Source of the DNA: Pseudo-nitzschia pungens | Lineage: Eukaryota > Bacillariophyta > Bacillariophyceae > Bacillariales > Bacillariaceae | Reading direction: 5' to 3' | DNA length: 64,000 nt | NCBI GenBank assembly: GCA_037355855.1 | Contig: CM074759.1 | Span: forward strand, 8,308,001 to 8,372,000 | Shown: positions 46,444 through 58,059 of the stretch, in pieces | How the letters are laid out: every line of letters begins with the position of its first letter | How positions within the stretch are numbered: the stretch's first letter is position 1 | Notes under the pieces: model-generated | What the model was told of the DNA's origin: nothing | The model's input: the letters and a program-made list of their open reading frames with translations, nothing else | Database searches by the model: none | Position numbers and translations under genes: made by a program

Positions 46444-48074
46444 GGCAGGATCGATCGATGGATCGATCGATGTTCTGTTCGCTCGCTGTTTGTTGCTATT
46501 GTTGTTGCTAATGTTGTTGCTAATGTTGTTTGCTGTTGCTAATGTTGTTTGCTGTTATTGATCGTCGCTGCGAGGTGTGTTTGTCGGGTGCGGAATTCGT
46601 CGATTCTTCGTGCGCCTGCGCCAAACCCCTTCCTGCCCGGATGAGCTCCCGCGTTTGTTTTCGGAACACGGACGAGATCCCGTGTTTGTTTTCGGAACAC
46701 CGACAAGAAATCGATCGGAGTCGTGTCGTGTCGTGTCGTGTCGTGTTAAGTCAAGTCAAGTCAAGTCAAGTCGTTCGGTGCGAAGCTACCGGAAGAGATC
46801 GCGAAAGGGGACACCAACGGAACACTGCAACGTTTCCGGTGAGTTTGATTCCGATTTTTGGATCGCTACTTCGTATTGCTTCGTATAGTAAATTACTTTG
46901 GATGGATGGATTGATTGATGATGATGAGTCAACCGTTCATTAATTCATCTCTCTCGACCAAGTCGAAAAAGATGACAAATGGCAACGCAATCAAAAAGGA
47001 GGAATTTTCAATCTCAATAATTCGTAATTCGTAACTTACCTTACTTTATTCATCTCTACTAAAGTCCACCATCACGAGTAAAGTAACACGTGCACAATTG
47101 CAACGAGTACGAGCACGAGTAATACGTATTACCGTACGTGACGAGTAATTTTTAAGGCTTAATTCCACTTTCGTACCGGAACGTTAGGGCATAACCTTAC
47201 TCGTATACACGGGATCAAAATGAAGAACTTCCGTTGCGTCACCGAAGTCATAACTCACTTTGTACGATCGAAGTAGTCGAATTCTAGAATCACGAATCAC
47301 GATTGATTCATTCATTAGAGATCTTTGTACTTCATATTATGATTCATATCTTCATAGATTATATCTACCATATTATGAATGAATCGACTCGTACGGTAAT
47401 CGTACGTAACTTACCCATCATCAACCATTGATCCAGGACCGATTGTACGAATTTCAGTACGTAAACGTACGTACCATACTCTGACTCGTGCGAGTAAGGT
47501 TGGTTGGTTTGGTTTTGGCTGGATGCCGGATCCACCCCTCCGAATTCCATCCGAAGAAGAAGAATCAAAAATCGAATCTTTTTGTTTTTGAAGGAGGCGA
47601 TCGGCGATCGGCGATCGCAACTCGCAACTCGCAGCAACAATCCTAATTCTTCTTGTTGCTGAGAAGCGAAGTTTTCGCAAGGTTGCTTTCGATACAAGTA
47701 AGTAACTTACCGTACGGTAATTACCAATTCTTGCATCGGTAATAACGCTTCTCGTAACTTACCCCGCGTGTGCGGGAATCATACGATACCGTAGCATAAC
47801 TTACCCATTCTTTCATCCTTCGGCCCTCGCACCCGCGGATCGGAGTCATTGCCGAGGGCGCGAGAAACGAAACGCCGTGCCGTCCATCGCGGCATCGCTA
47901 ATCGCAACTATAGCGGTCGCAATATACGGTATAGCAATATCGAGATCGCGGTCGCGGTCGCAGTCGCAATCGCGCCGGATCGCATCCAACGCGCATTCTA
48001 CCAGATAACAAACAAAGAACAAAGAACAATATACGCGACAACACGCGACAACAATACGGACCAGCCATTCCATC
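46444..48074. other. divergent promoter region of VPS34 and the SVIP-like gene
   Basis: Contains GCTAATGTTGTT repeats (46495-46560) and GTCGT then AAGTC pentamer runs (about 46722-46772). Several TTACCGTACG-type motifs occur (47115-47145, 47390-47420, 47700-47725). No supported reading frame. Confidence 0.5.
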
Positions 48075-48669
48075 ATGGGGGCCTGCATGAGCTCGAACAA
48101 CGACGGTTCGGCGGCCGTGGACGGGAGCGTCTCGCAAGAGCCGCAGTGGATACAAAAGCGAACCAAGACGAAGGCCTTTCAGGGGACGGTGCGTTGAGTG
48201 TTTGTTGCATCGAATTGCATTGCATTGCATTGCGTTGCGTTGGTTTTCTGGCGAATGGTGTGAATGATTCTCTAGGGTGGGTCGGTCCCTTGGTGTGATA
48301 GCTGGGTGCCTTCCTCCCTGCATTGTCTCACTCTCTCGTTCGATTTCGTTCCGTTCGTTCGCATCGTCACAGGGACACCGGCTCGGATCGGCCCACGACG
48401 CTGACGCTGCCAGCGAGCAACGGAAACAAAAACAATCGCAAACGCGAACGCGGACGCGAACCCGCGACGACGATTCCCTCCCGGCGCCCTTGGTCGACGC
48501 CTCCCTGTCGCAAACCGAGCGGGACCGCCAGCGGGAGGCGCGGTTGGCGGCGGCGGAATGGAGGCTCAAAAATTCCGGCGCCAAAGCGCCCGAGAAAAAG
48601 AAGGAAGCCAGGGGACAACCGCTCCGGGGTCCCAACACGCAAAACACGATGCGATGGACGGCCTCGTGA
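48075..48669 (+). CDS. SVIP-like p97/VCP-interacting small protein
   Basis: Two exons: 48075-48188 and 48373-48669, with a 184-nt intron (GTGCGT...CACAG, phase 0), encode 136 aa. The N-terminus MGACMSS has Gly2 for N-myristoylation and Cys4 for palmitoylation, as human SVIP does (MGLC). REARLAAAEWR fits the VCP-interacting motif consensus Rx5AAx2R exactly, inside a charged helix. The last residues GPNTQNTMRWTAS mirror the SVIP C-terminus (LRWTVS). SVIP anchors to membranes and binds the p97 N-domain, inhibiting ER-associated degradation and affecting autophagy. This version has a longer disordered linker (RTRTRTR). Call is strong on three independent motifs, though the protein is short. Confidence 0.75.
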
Positions 48670-49619
48670 GTCTCTTCGTTGCCGCGGTTGTTGCCGCGGT
48701 TGTTGTTGTTGTTGTTGTTGTTGTCGGACCAATGACAATCAGAACTACGAAATGAATGTTCCGAGAGCAGAGGAGCAAGGCAAAAGCACCGACCAATTTT
48801 TTATGATATGGTGGTTTCTGTTGGTGGAATGGGATGGGATTCGTTCGGGAGGTGGACCGGACGGAGATCGAACCAACGAGCGGGAGACAACTAATAATAA
48901 TAATAGTAGTTTCACAAACGACAAGGGAAGGAGGAATGGATGACGATCGACCGCACGGTACCACTCTATAAAAAAAAAAATTAATGGGGAGCAGCAGCAG
49001 CAGCACCGCCGCCACCACCACGGATGGTCCTTTCCCGCCGGACCGTTTCGAAACACCGGGAGTTTTTCGACGAATGTGAAGGGAATTGCTTTCGAATCGA
49101 TCGATCGATCAAAGCAGATCAAAGCGGATCGAAAGCGGATCCACCGGCGCAAACGACGGAAGGATCGTGGCGCGAACGGAACAACCGATCCAAACTACGG
49201 AGCGCAGCGCAGCGCGGCAAAAAATCGGTACCGCATCGCCATCGCGGAAGGATGGAACCCGTGCGATACGGTACGGTACCAACCGGACCAATCCGAGGAC
49301 GCGACCGTCCTCGGAGAGCTGGATGTTTTTGCGTGGTTTTGTTTGTGGAACTGTTGGACGAATGCAATGGAATGCAATGGAATGCAATGGAATGCAATGG
49401 AATGCTGCCCTCTCGATCCACGTGCCGTCGGGCAATCTTGCAGTGGACGAATCAATCTCATCCGTCGTCGAATACTAAATAATAGTGATAGTTAATGTTC
49501 AGAACAATAATAATGAGTGAACGATCAAAGTAATGCAATGCAGCAAGAGCGGTTCCTTCCGCACACAAAAATCTGGATTTGCGGGAGAGTTCTGCTGTCT
49601 CGCAAAACGTTATTGGAAT

Positions 49620-49662
<43 letters not shown>

Positions 49663-49923
49663 GCACACACACATACACGTGGTGTAAATCTCAAGAATTG
49701 CAGGTGGAATGTTTCTTTCTAACTAGCGGTACATATGCGTACATACAAGTACGAGCAGATTCATTCGAGGAACTCGAATCTCGTTGCACAATGCGTCGGT
49801 TGTTATCGGTGAAGATTACTACACTGCTTGCTCGCTTTTTCGATTCGATTCGAGTCGATTCGATTCGATTCGATTCGATTCCTTTCCTTTCCTTTGCTTT
49901 CCGTTCTTTTCCGTTCCCTTTTG
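48670..49923. other. intergenic region between SVIP-like and shikimate kinase genes
   Basis: AATGC/AATGG pentamer repeats lie at about 49367-49405 and a compound dinucleotide tract at 49622-49678. A GATTC run with CTTTC-like repeats (about 49845-49905) ends just after the shikimate kinase stop. No gene recognised. Confidence 0.5.
49622..49678. repeat. (AT)n-(AC)n compound microsatellite
   Basis: About 14 AT units are followed by about 13 AC/GC units. It is purely dinucleotide and likely length-polymorphic. Confidence 0.9.
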
Positions 49924-51275
49924 TTATTGCACCCAGTCCAGTCCTTCCTCCTGCGCCTTTTGCTTGGCCAGTTTCCAGGCGGGCGGATTGTCGTCGATGT
50001 AGTTGTGCAGATCCAGCACGATCCGGGACGCCACCGCCTCCTCGTCCATGTCCTCCGTGATCTCGACGCGGAAATCGGCCTGGCTGTACTTGGACTCGCG
50101 CTCCTCCAGCAGATCCTTGAGGGTCTGCAGGGGATCCTCCGTCCGCAGCAACGGCCGGTCGTCGCTGCCCTCTATCCGCTTGAGAATGACCTCGGGGGCG
50201 ACGTCGAGCCAGACGACGATCCCCGTCTGGAGCTTGCCCCAGTTCTTGGGCTTGCAGACGAGTCCGCCGCCGGTGCTGACGACGCACCGGACGTACGAGT
50301 GGACCGTGTCGAGGACCTGGGACTCGACGTCCCGGAAGCCCTCCTCGCCCTCCGATTCGAAGATCTCGCTGACGGTCATCTTGGTGGCCTTTTCGATGAT
50401 TTCGTCCGTGTCCAGAAACTTGTAGGATCCCATTCCTGCGGCGAGCGATCGAGCGAGCGAGCGCGGTGTCCGATCCGTCCGTCAACAAAATTGTTGCACA
50501 GTGAAACACAATGCAATACAATGCAATGCAATGCAATACAATACAATGGTAATCACCCCATTCACGGGCAGCGCAGTGGATAGAAACGAACAAAACGAAG
50601 GATTGATTCGGGGTGAGGCAGACGGTCGATGGACAAGAGCAACCAAACGCGCAACGAGAAAAGTTGCGGGGAATGCGGAGGAGCCGTTCCGGGAAAGCAC
50701 CGCGATATCCTTCCGTTGCGGTTGCAAATGCGACTCTTCCCTGGCTCGTTCGATCGATTGATTCGATTCGATCGAACTCGTTTCGATCGATCGAATTCGT
50801 TTCGATTTGCTCCGTCCGTCGCACGGATGGATCGGTTGCCCTCCCGGCCGCTGCCACCGCTGTTGCCACTTCCAAGCGCAGCGCTAGCATCGAATGAAAG
50901 GCTCTGCTACTTACGCCGCGCGAGCTTGTCTCCGACACTGGATTTTCCCGATCCCATCATCCCGACGAGATAGAGGTTGGATCCCTGCAGCCGGGGTCCC
51001 AGCAACCGGGCCGGATCGATGGTCTTGGCGTTGCCGTCCTCGTCGTCCCCTTCCTGCTTCATGGCCTTGAGAAGATCGGGGTTCTTGAAGGGATTCTCGA
51101 CGCCCTGATCGAACTGGGCATCGGTGGGGTCCTCCCACTCAAAGCCCCCGGCGCGGAGCGCGACGTCACCATGGTGTTGGCGTTGGTGCTGCGACACTCC
51201 GGTCGTCGAAAAGGCCCAGGCCGTTGTTCCAAAGAGGAGCGGGAGCAGGTTTGCGGTCAAGACCAAGTACTTCAT
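49924..51275 (-). CDS. plastid-targeted shikimate kinase
   Basis: Phosphorylates shikimate at O3 with ATP in the chorismate pathway. Exon 1 is 51275-50915, exon 2 is 50435-49924, and the intron is 479 nt (50914-50436, GTAAGT...CGCAG, phase 1). The protein is 290 aa. The N-terminus YLVLTANLLPLLFGTTAWAF is a signal peptide ending in Ala-Phe, followed by a Ser/Gln/His-rich transit-like stretch: the bipartite ASAF leader of plastids bounded by four membranes. The kinase core has the P-loop GMMGSGKSSVG (just before the intron), KFLDTDEIIE, GFRDVESQVL (shikimate Arg), STGGGLV and a lid near SDDRPLLR. All expected residues are present. The only ATG at the leader gives the start. A GATTC pentamer run begins about 8 bases upstream and the intron holds AATGC/AATAC pentamers. 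Confidence 0.93.
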
Positions 51276-53292
51276 CGCTGCGATTCGATTCGATTCGATT
51301 CGATTCGATTCCGAAATAATAATAATAAATCACAAAATTGGCTCACGAACGAATTTCGGATCGAAAGCTGATCGGTGGATTGCTTCGGAAAGTTAGTGCC
51401 GTGCCTTCGAGAATGACTGTCTCCGAGATTGGAAACTACACAACGAATGAACGAATGAATGAATGACTGTATCAATCAATCAATCAATCAATCAATCCGT
51501 TGCCAATCGAAGATGGTGGTGTTGCTCTGTGGAAAGTGGAGAGTGGAGAGTGAAGAGTGGAGAGCACGTTTTTTTGCTGCGGTTGGTTGGTTTGCTGTTT
51601 GCTTCGTCCTCTTGAAGAGGCGGCTTCACCGGAACGGGAATTCTTACGCACGAGTTCGACCCGCACCAGTTGTTTGTCCAATTCACGTGAATGGTTACAC
51701 GTGGAAGGTTATCGAAAAACATGAAACATACGAAGTGAAACATAAACTGCCTTTCGAAGTTGGGATCGTTGATTCAAAAGAAGGCTTAATTAAATTGGAA
51801 TTGAAACTTCGATGATGATTCATTATTTCATTCATTCATTCATTCATTCATTCATCTACCGGTATGCAAAAAATAAGAAGAGATTCTTATTCATACGAAG
51901 TAACCTTGGTCGTTCATGAAACATGAAACATCAGTTTTCTTCGTCTCCTTCCGATTCACATCTCCGGACAGTGTTCCGTTGACCGATCCAAGGTTCCATT
52001 CATAGCATCTGCTTCGAAAATCGCATTCGCAGCGAGTCGTTGCGCTCGATTCTGCGGGGTTTCCACGGCTCCACCCCGAATGCCGACGACTACGACTACG
52101 ACAATGACTGCGACGACAAATACAACGCTTTCGAAAAGCCCCCTCTCTGCCTCTTTAACGAGTCGACTCGAAGGGCAGCGTCCGCAATTTTCTTTTTTTG
52201 GCAAAAGACGACGACAATGACGATGACGACGACAATGACGATGACGACGAATCGTACGGTACCTCCGTCAGAACTCTCACAACGCAACACAAACGAAGGA
52301 ATCTCTCCGCGGCTTGTTCCTCGAATTCCACTCTCGCTGCGACTGCGACTGCCACTGCCACTGCCACTGCGACTGCCACTATTGCTGCGAATTCGGCCGC
52401 GGCAGCGCCGCCCGCAATGAGTATGGTTGGTTGGTTGGTCGACCGGGTTGGTCGGGCAACTCGACGAGCCCTTTCGGCGCTTCCGATCCGCCCGCCCCGC
52501 GCATTCCAACTCAACCTGTTTCCGCGTGACGACAACGACAGCGACGCATCAGCAACGCATCAGCAACGCAACATACAAAACAACATACAAAACAACATGC
52601 AAAACAAACATACAAAACAACATACATACAAAACAAACATACAAAACAAACATACAAAACCAACATACAAAACAAACATACAAAACGACCGCAAGCCCAG
52701 CCCTACCTCCCGAAACGGCCATTGGACCGGCGGAGCCCCCGCAGTGATTTGCAGTCGGTGTTATGGTCGGTTGGTCGGTTGGTCGGTTGGTCGTCCCGAC
52801 AACAAAGAACACCAGAGTGTACTCGTACTCGTACTCGTACTCGTACCCGACAGACACAAACACAAACACAAACCGATGCATCGGTTTCGGCGGCTACGGT
52901 ATTCGAGTCGTGTGCTGCTTCCGCTGCATCGCGACAACGATCGCTTCGGGAAAAGGACGATTCGTTCAGTGATTGATTGATTGATGGATGGATTCCTTCG
53001 GCCCAGATTCCGGGCGCGGAATTTTTGGGATCCACCGCACGCACGAGTACCGTACTACGAGGCGGAGCAACAACAGTGCATGCTAGCTACTAACGTTAAC
53101 GATGCGAGTTCTAAAAAAAAAGAAATTAGTATGCATACCAGTATAGGCGATGAATTCGGTTCGGTTTGGTTGGTTTGGTTCGGTTCGGTTGGTTCGGTTT
53201 GGTTTGGTTCGGTTCGGTTTGGTTCGGTTTGGTTTGGTTTGGTTCGCCATTGGCCATTGGCCACTGGCCAGACAGCCCGGGGTGACGCGGCG
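51276..53292. other. intergenic region with a doubtful reading frame
   Basis: AATC repeats lie near 51472-51498 and ATTC repeats near 51822-51855. A forward frame at 52198-52980 begins with an Asp tract and SYGTSVRTLTTQHKRRNLSA, runs through (Ala-Thr)n and Asn-Lys-Thr repeats from ACAAAACAAACAT units, and ends IRSVID. Part of it could be an exon of an acidic low-complexity protein, but I see no domain and no convincing splice structure. GGTTC/GGTTT repeats (about 53155-53255) end near the rhomboid stop. Confidence 0.35.
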
Positions 53293-55765
53293 CTAGGGGC
53301 TGTTCGCAAAGACCTCCGAGCAGTAGTCCCGGCAATACGACGGGAGGGACCTCCGCAGCTGCTCCTTGTCGTAGATTCCCTCGAAGCCGATTGGAATCTC
53401 CTCGACTTCCCCGTCGGGACAGTGGATGTTGACCTGCTGGTAGAGGCCCGATCCGTCCGTCGCCATGAAGAGGTCCGCCGTGACAATGTCGCAGTCGTCG
53501 CAGTGCCACCACTTGTCCTCGGTCGAGAACGGAAAGGGGACGCAGGAAATGTAGCGGCACCCGTGGCAGGGACTCGTCACTCCGTCCGACCGGGCCAGCA
53601 CCACCGTGGTGGCCAGAATGGTCACCACGCTCAGGACCAGGCCGAAATAGCGCAGGAGTCCGCTCTTGAGCCTGGACCAGAAGGAATCCCCGTTGCGGAT
53701 CCCGAAAAATCCCGAGGCGAGCCGCTCGATCGAGGCAAAGCCGATGCAAAAGCCGTACAAAAATCCCCCCAGGTGGGTAAAATTGTCGACAAAGGGGGTG
53801 AATCCCAGCAGGCAATTGACGATAATGTCCATGGCCAACCACAGCAAGACGCAGAGATGCCTCGTTCTCGTGTCCTCGTCCGTGGTGGTCTTCAGAAACA
53901 GCAGGTTCCAGTTGAGGCAAATGTCGGCCATGCACCCCCCGATCAGGCCAAAGATCCCTCCCGAGGCCCCCACGCTGATAAAGCCGGGCAGGCAAATCGC
54001 GCTGAGAATGTTCCCCCCGACGGCCGGAACCACAAAGAGGACCGCCGTAAAGGCCAGGCCGTGGGCTTTTTCGACGGCTCCCCCGATGAAATACAGCGCC
54101 AGCATGTTGACCAGGTAGTGCACCAGACCCGCGTGCAGTATCATGGGGGAAAAGAGACGGAACCACTGTCCCTCGTTGACAATGAGGTTCGTGTCGCGGG
54201 CCCCGCATTCGAGGAGGGTTTCCGACGACGGTCCGATCAGCGGGTTGATCGTCAGCGGCTCGAACTTCCACCCGTTGAATCCCAGGGTGACAAACATGAG
54301 GACCGTGCACAGAGCCATGATCCCGTAGGTAAAGTAGGGTTGGCTGTAGAGTCCCTGGTCGCGGTGTGAGTCAAAGTCTTTCCACGACAGGTAGGGTTGG
54401 TTTCTGCGTCGTCGCCAGGCGGCGTCCTCGGCCCACTCCAGATCGGCCCGAATGTCCGACAGGTGCGCGTAGAGTCCGTAGATCCCCCAGGGTTTTTGGT
54501 CGCCGTGCTTTTCGCGTCGTTTCTGCTGGGCGAACCGAAAGTCCTGGACCCTTCGCTCCAGGGACTGGGGCAGATTCGAGACACCGGCACCGCCCTCTTC
54601 GACGGCTCCGAGGGACTTGATGAGCTCCGAGATCGAGTAGGATCGGCTGCTGCTGCTAGTAGTAGCGTTGGAATTCGGGTTGTCCGTGGAGCAATCGGTC
54701 GAGTTTGTTTTTTCCGACCCGTCTCCGAACGAATGCCGCGATCGGTTTTCTTTTCGGGACTTGGTGGTTTCGTCGGAGGGGTCCGGATCGGACGAACCGG
54801 TGTTGCGGCGTGTTCTGGGCCGGGCGTCCGTCTCGGCGGGCTGCGCAGCGACGGTGCTGGTTCCGGTTTCGGTTCCATTCGCGGTTCCGGTTCCGGTTCC
54901 GGTTCCGGTCGCAGCGGAAATTACGTGGGGGTTCGAGCACATTTCGCACGTCACGATTGTCGGCTTCGTGGACGACACCCCGCATTCCTTTTTGTTGAAA
55001 AACGTGCACGCGCTGCAGGTCCAATGGACCTTCTTTCGTATCTTGTGGCTGCCGCTGCTGCCCTTGGTCGAGGCCGACAGGCCCCGGTCTAGCGAAGCGC
55101 GCGGAACGGACGAGGAGGTGGAAGAAAACGATTTTCGAGCCGCCGGCCGAGACGAGGATGTCGAAGAGAAGGATTTTCGGGCCGCCGGCAGAGACGAGGA
55201 GGAGGAAGAGAACGACTTCCGAGACGTCGACAAGGTTCCCGGGCCGGACTCCGCCGCTCGTTTCCGGAACGATCCGCTCTGACCCCTGGCCCTCGAAAAG
55301 GATGGTTCCCGGCGCCTCGAGGTCGCGGCGTTTTCGAAACCCGGGAGCCGTTCCTCTCGGAGGGTTGCTCCGTCGTCGCTCTTGAAGCTGGGTTGGATAT
55401 TGAGCGATGGCTCGGTTGCGATCGTGCGCTTCGCTTCCGAACTTTTCTGGAAGGAAGACCGCTCGTTCTCCGCTTTTGTCGCTCCCTCCGGAGAGAGCAA
55501 TGTCGGGGCCTGATTCGGTTGCGGTGGGTGGCGCTTTTTCTTCTTCTCGCTCAACCTCACGGCACACTCCGAGTTTGCATCATCGTCGTTGCCGATGTTA
55601 TTGTTATTGTTATTGCTATTGTTATTGTTTTTCTCTGGAGCCTCGTCTTCGAGGTATAGAGAGGATGCCATTCTGATACTGTCTTCGTCTTGTTGATCGT
55701 GGTAGTCGCTTCGTTTGAGATCGTCGTCGTTTCCATTGCTCTGCCACCACGGTATGGAATCGATA

Positions 55766-55806
<41 letters not shown>

Positions 55807-55830
55807 ATTGCTGCTGTATCTGGCGGACAT
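53293..55830 (-). CDS. rhomboid-family intramembrane serine protease with N-terminal RanBP2-type zinc finger
   Basis: The intact frame encodes 845 aa from ATG 55830. Residues 1-260 are disordered (Asn, Ser, and ARKSFSS repeats). At about 268-300 HWTCSACTFFNKKECG ... CEMCSNPH has the paired CxxC of RanBP2/NZF zinc fingers, which often bind ubiquitin or RNA. A second disordered stretch precedes six or seven hydrophobic segments. Rhomboid marks: GQWFRLFSPMILHAGLVHYL, the catalytic Ser in VGASGGIFGLIGG (about 622) and the catalytic His in NFTHLGGFLYGF (about 685), so it is predicted active. A Cys-rich tail (WWHCDDCD, CRDYCSEVF) follows. Position of the N-terminal extension in the cytosol is inference. 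The family cleaves membrane-anchored substrates; plant and animal homologues act in Golgi, mitochondria or plasma membrane. No organelle leader is visible. Confidence 0.88.
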
Positions 55831-56796
55831 GTTTGCTCAATTGTTTGTGATCGATTCCGCGAAAAGGGGAATGAGATAAAATAATGAAACAGAGTGGAAT
55901 CGAATCAATTGAACCGACCAAAAGTATTCCAGTGAACGGATGGATGGATGGATGAATGGATGGATGTATTGGTGTGCGTATTGGTGTGTTTGTGTTTGCT
56001 GCGAATGGATGAATCGGATGAAATGAATCGAATCAACCGCAATGAAGAAGACAATGTTGTCCAATATGATACGGTGTGGTCGTTTCGTTGGTTGGTGGGT
56101 TGCTGTTTGCTGTTTGCTGTTTGCTGGTTGTTGATTGGCGACCACTCTGCACGAAACACGCGTTGTTTCTCGTCGGGTAGAATGAATGACTCAATCAATC
56201 AATCAATCAAATCAAATCGAATCGAAGAATGAATACAATCGAATCGAATCCTGGAATAGTAGTCAGTAAACCTTAGTGTGTGCTTCCCTGTCCGTTGTTG
56301 ATGTGTTTGGTGTCTGAATTAGACATACGGTAACTTACTCGTATCCCACACGGCATTCGTTCGTTTTTTGCCTCGTTTGTGGAACTGTTTGACGGGAAAT
56401 CACACCGGAATATTATTATTATTTCCGGGAAGCAATTTTTGATGGATGATTCATTGATACAGCAAGTTACTGCCCCAACGAACATAATTCAAATACGAAT
56501 AGCGGTAATTACCGGCATCGACTTAGCGGTCGCGATCAAAATCGGATTCCAATTCGTGTGTGGGAATTATGAATTGGAACACCGGGAATCGTTCTACTCA
56601 CAATAATCTTACCGGAGTCGCAAGCAGGTAGCGTGCACGCAAAGTATTGTTCCCGAGGCGCACACGATCCCGGCAAATGCGCGGGGCGGCCTCACCTCAA
56701 CAAAAACGAAAAGGTCGCGTCGGTTGGCTAATTACCGTACGGTAATTTACCATGAAGAAGAAGAAGAACAAGTTGTTGGTGGTTGTTGTTTGTCGC

Positions 56797-56829
<33 letters not shown>

Positions 56830-58059
56830 CCCACTACTACTACCACCACCACCATGATCCACCATGCTGCCATCCAGGTTTCCTCCCAAATAATGATGAT
56901 GAGAAGATTGATTTCTAGTAGTTTGGGAAGACGACAGAGATCGCTTGCTGGCTTGCTGGCCAGTTCACTTGCAAGAAGAAAGCATGGTGGTCGTGAGGAT
57001 GCTGGTGCTGGTGCAAGAAGAAGAAGAACTACTACTACTACTCAAGCCCGAGTTCTGTTTACTAGTACTACTAATAGAAGTGCGGGAGGAGGAGGTGCTG
57101 TAAGAAAGCAACACCACCAAGAAGCACAAGTCAAACCCTGTCAAGGGGTGAAAAATTAGTAGGTAGTAGTAATTTGGCTTACTACTAGTAGTGTACTACC
57201 ACAATCATCCGAGTAGTAGTAGTACTACGGTAGTAGTATTTGTTATTGCTTCCTTCTGATGCTTTTCGTCTACACGACGTAGTCTTGTGTGATGGTGTGA
57301 TGGTAATGAAAGATCTACGGTACCTTACTCCTACTACTACTAGTAGTACTATGCATCATGATTCGATTTTGATCAAGGCTTGACTGCGAAAAACGAAGTA
57401 TGTAGTAGTGCGAACTCTATCGTTGGAAAGGAAACTAAATTTCGAATAATAAATAAATACTGTACGTACACGGAAACCAGTTTAAAATTTATGTCTCCAC
57501 CCAGTCAATTGCTTCTTGAGATCAGTTTCGGTATACTAATACTGGCTAATAGTAGTATCTTCTGGTATATTATTGTTTCGGCGCACATTTTGGTTGTAGT
57601 AGAAGTCGGATACCACATCGTGTGAGCTTTGCCGTAAACCTCATTGATGAGCAAATAAAAAATAAAAATAATGGCCACCCTGCCCGTTGCTTGTGCCAAA
57701 CAAGGACCCGGTGAGATTGTCTTTTGGATCGGCGTGGGTGCCTCTGTCACACGCACTATCAGAAGCAAGGGAAACCGATCCATATCCATGTCCATGTCCG
57801 TATCCATGTCCATGTCCATTTGCATTCCGAATCGAATCGACCGACCCCCTACCGTTGCAGTTTCCCTTGGGTAGAAAAAAGTCCCCGCCAACTCGGTCAA
57901 AATTCCTTCGCATCCCGGTTCGAGACTGTGGTGTGTAGGATCTATACTATGATTCGCATCTCCGCAGGACCGCACGACGAGAGCACGGCATCGGCGGCAG
58001 CAAGAGCCGCGTGCTAGGTCTTGCGGACCAGCAGCAGCAGCAGCCGCAGCCGCAGCAGA
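55831..58059. other. intergenic region between rhomboid and ATG7 genes
   Basis: GATG tetramers (about 55938-55970), AATC repeats (about 56193-56215) and GTT runs near 56800-56830 occur. A TTACCGTACGGTAA palindrome lies at about 56733-56747, and many TAGTAGTACT clusters at 57165-57240. Short frames here consist of repeats only. Confidence 0.5.

Noticed and set aside
56752..57159. Short frame starting MKKKKNKLLVVVV that resembles a signal peptide
   Set aside because: Produced by AAG and GTT triplet runs; the remainder is low-complexity Thr/Arg/Gly.
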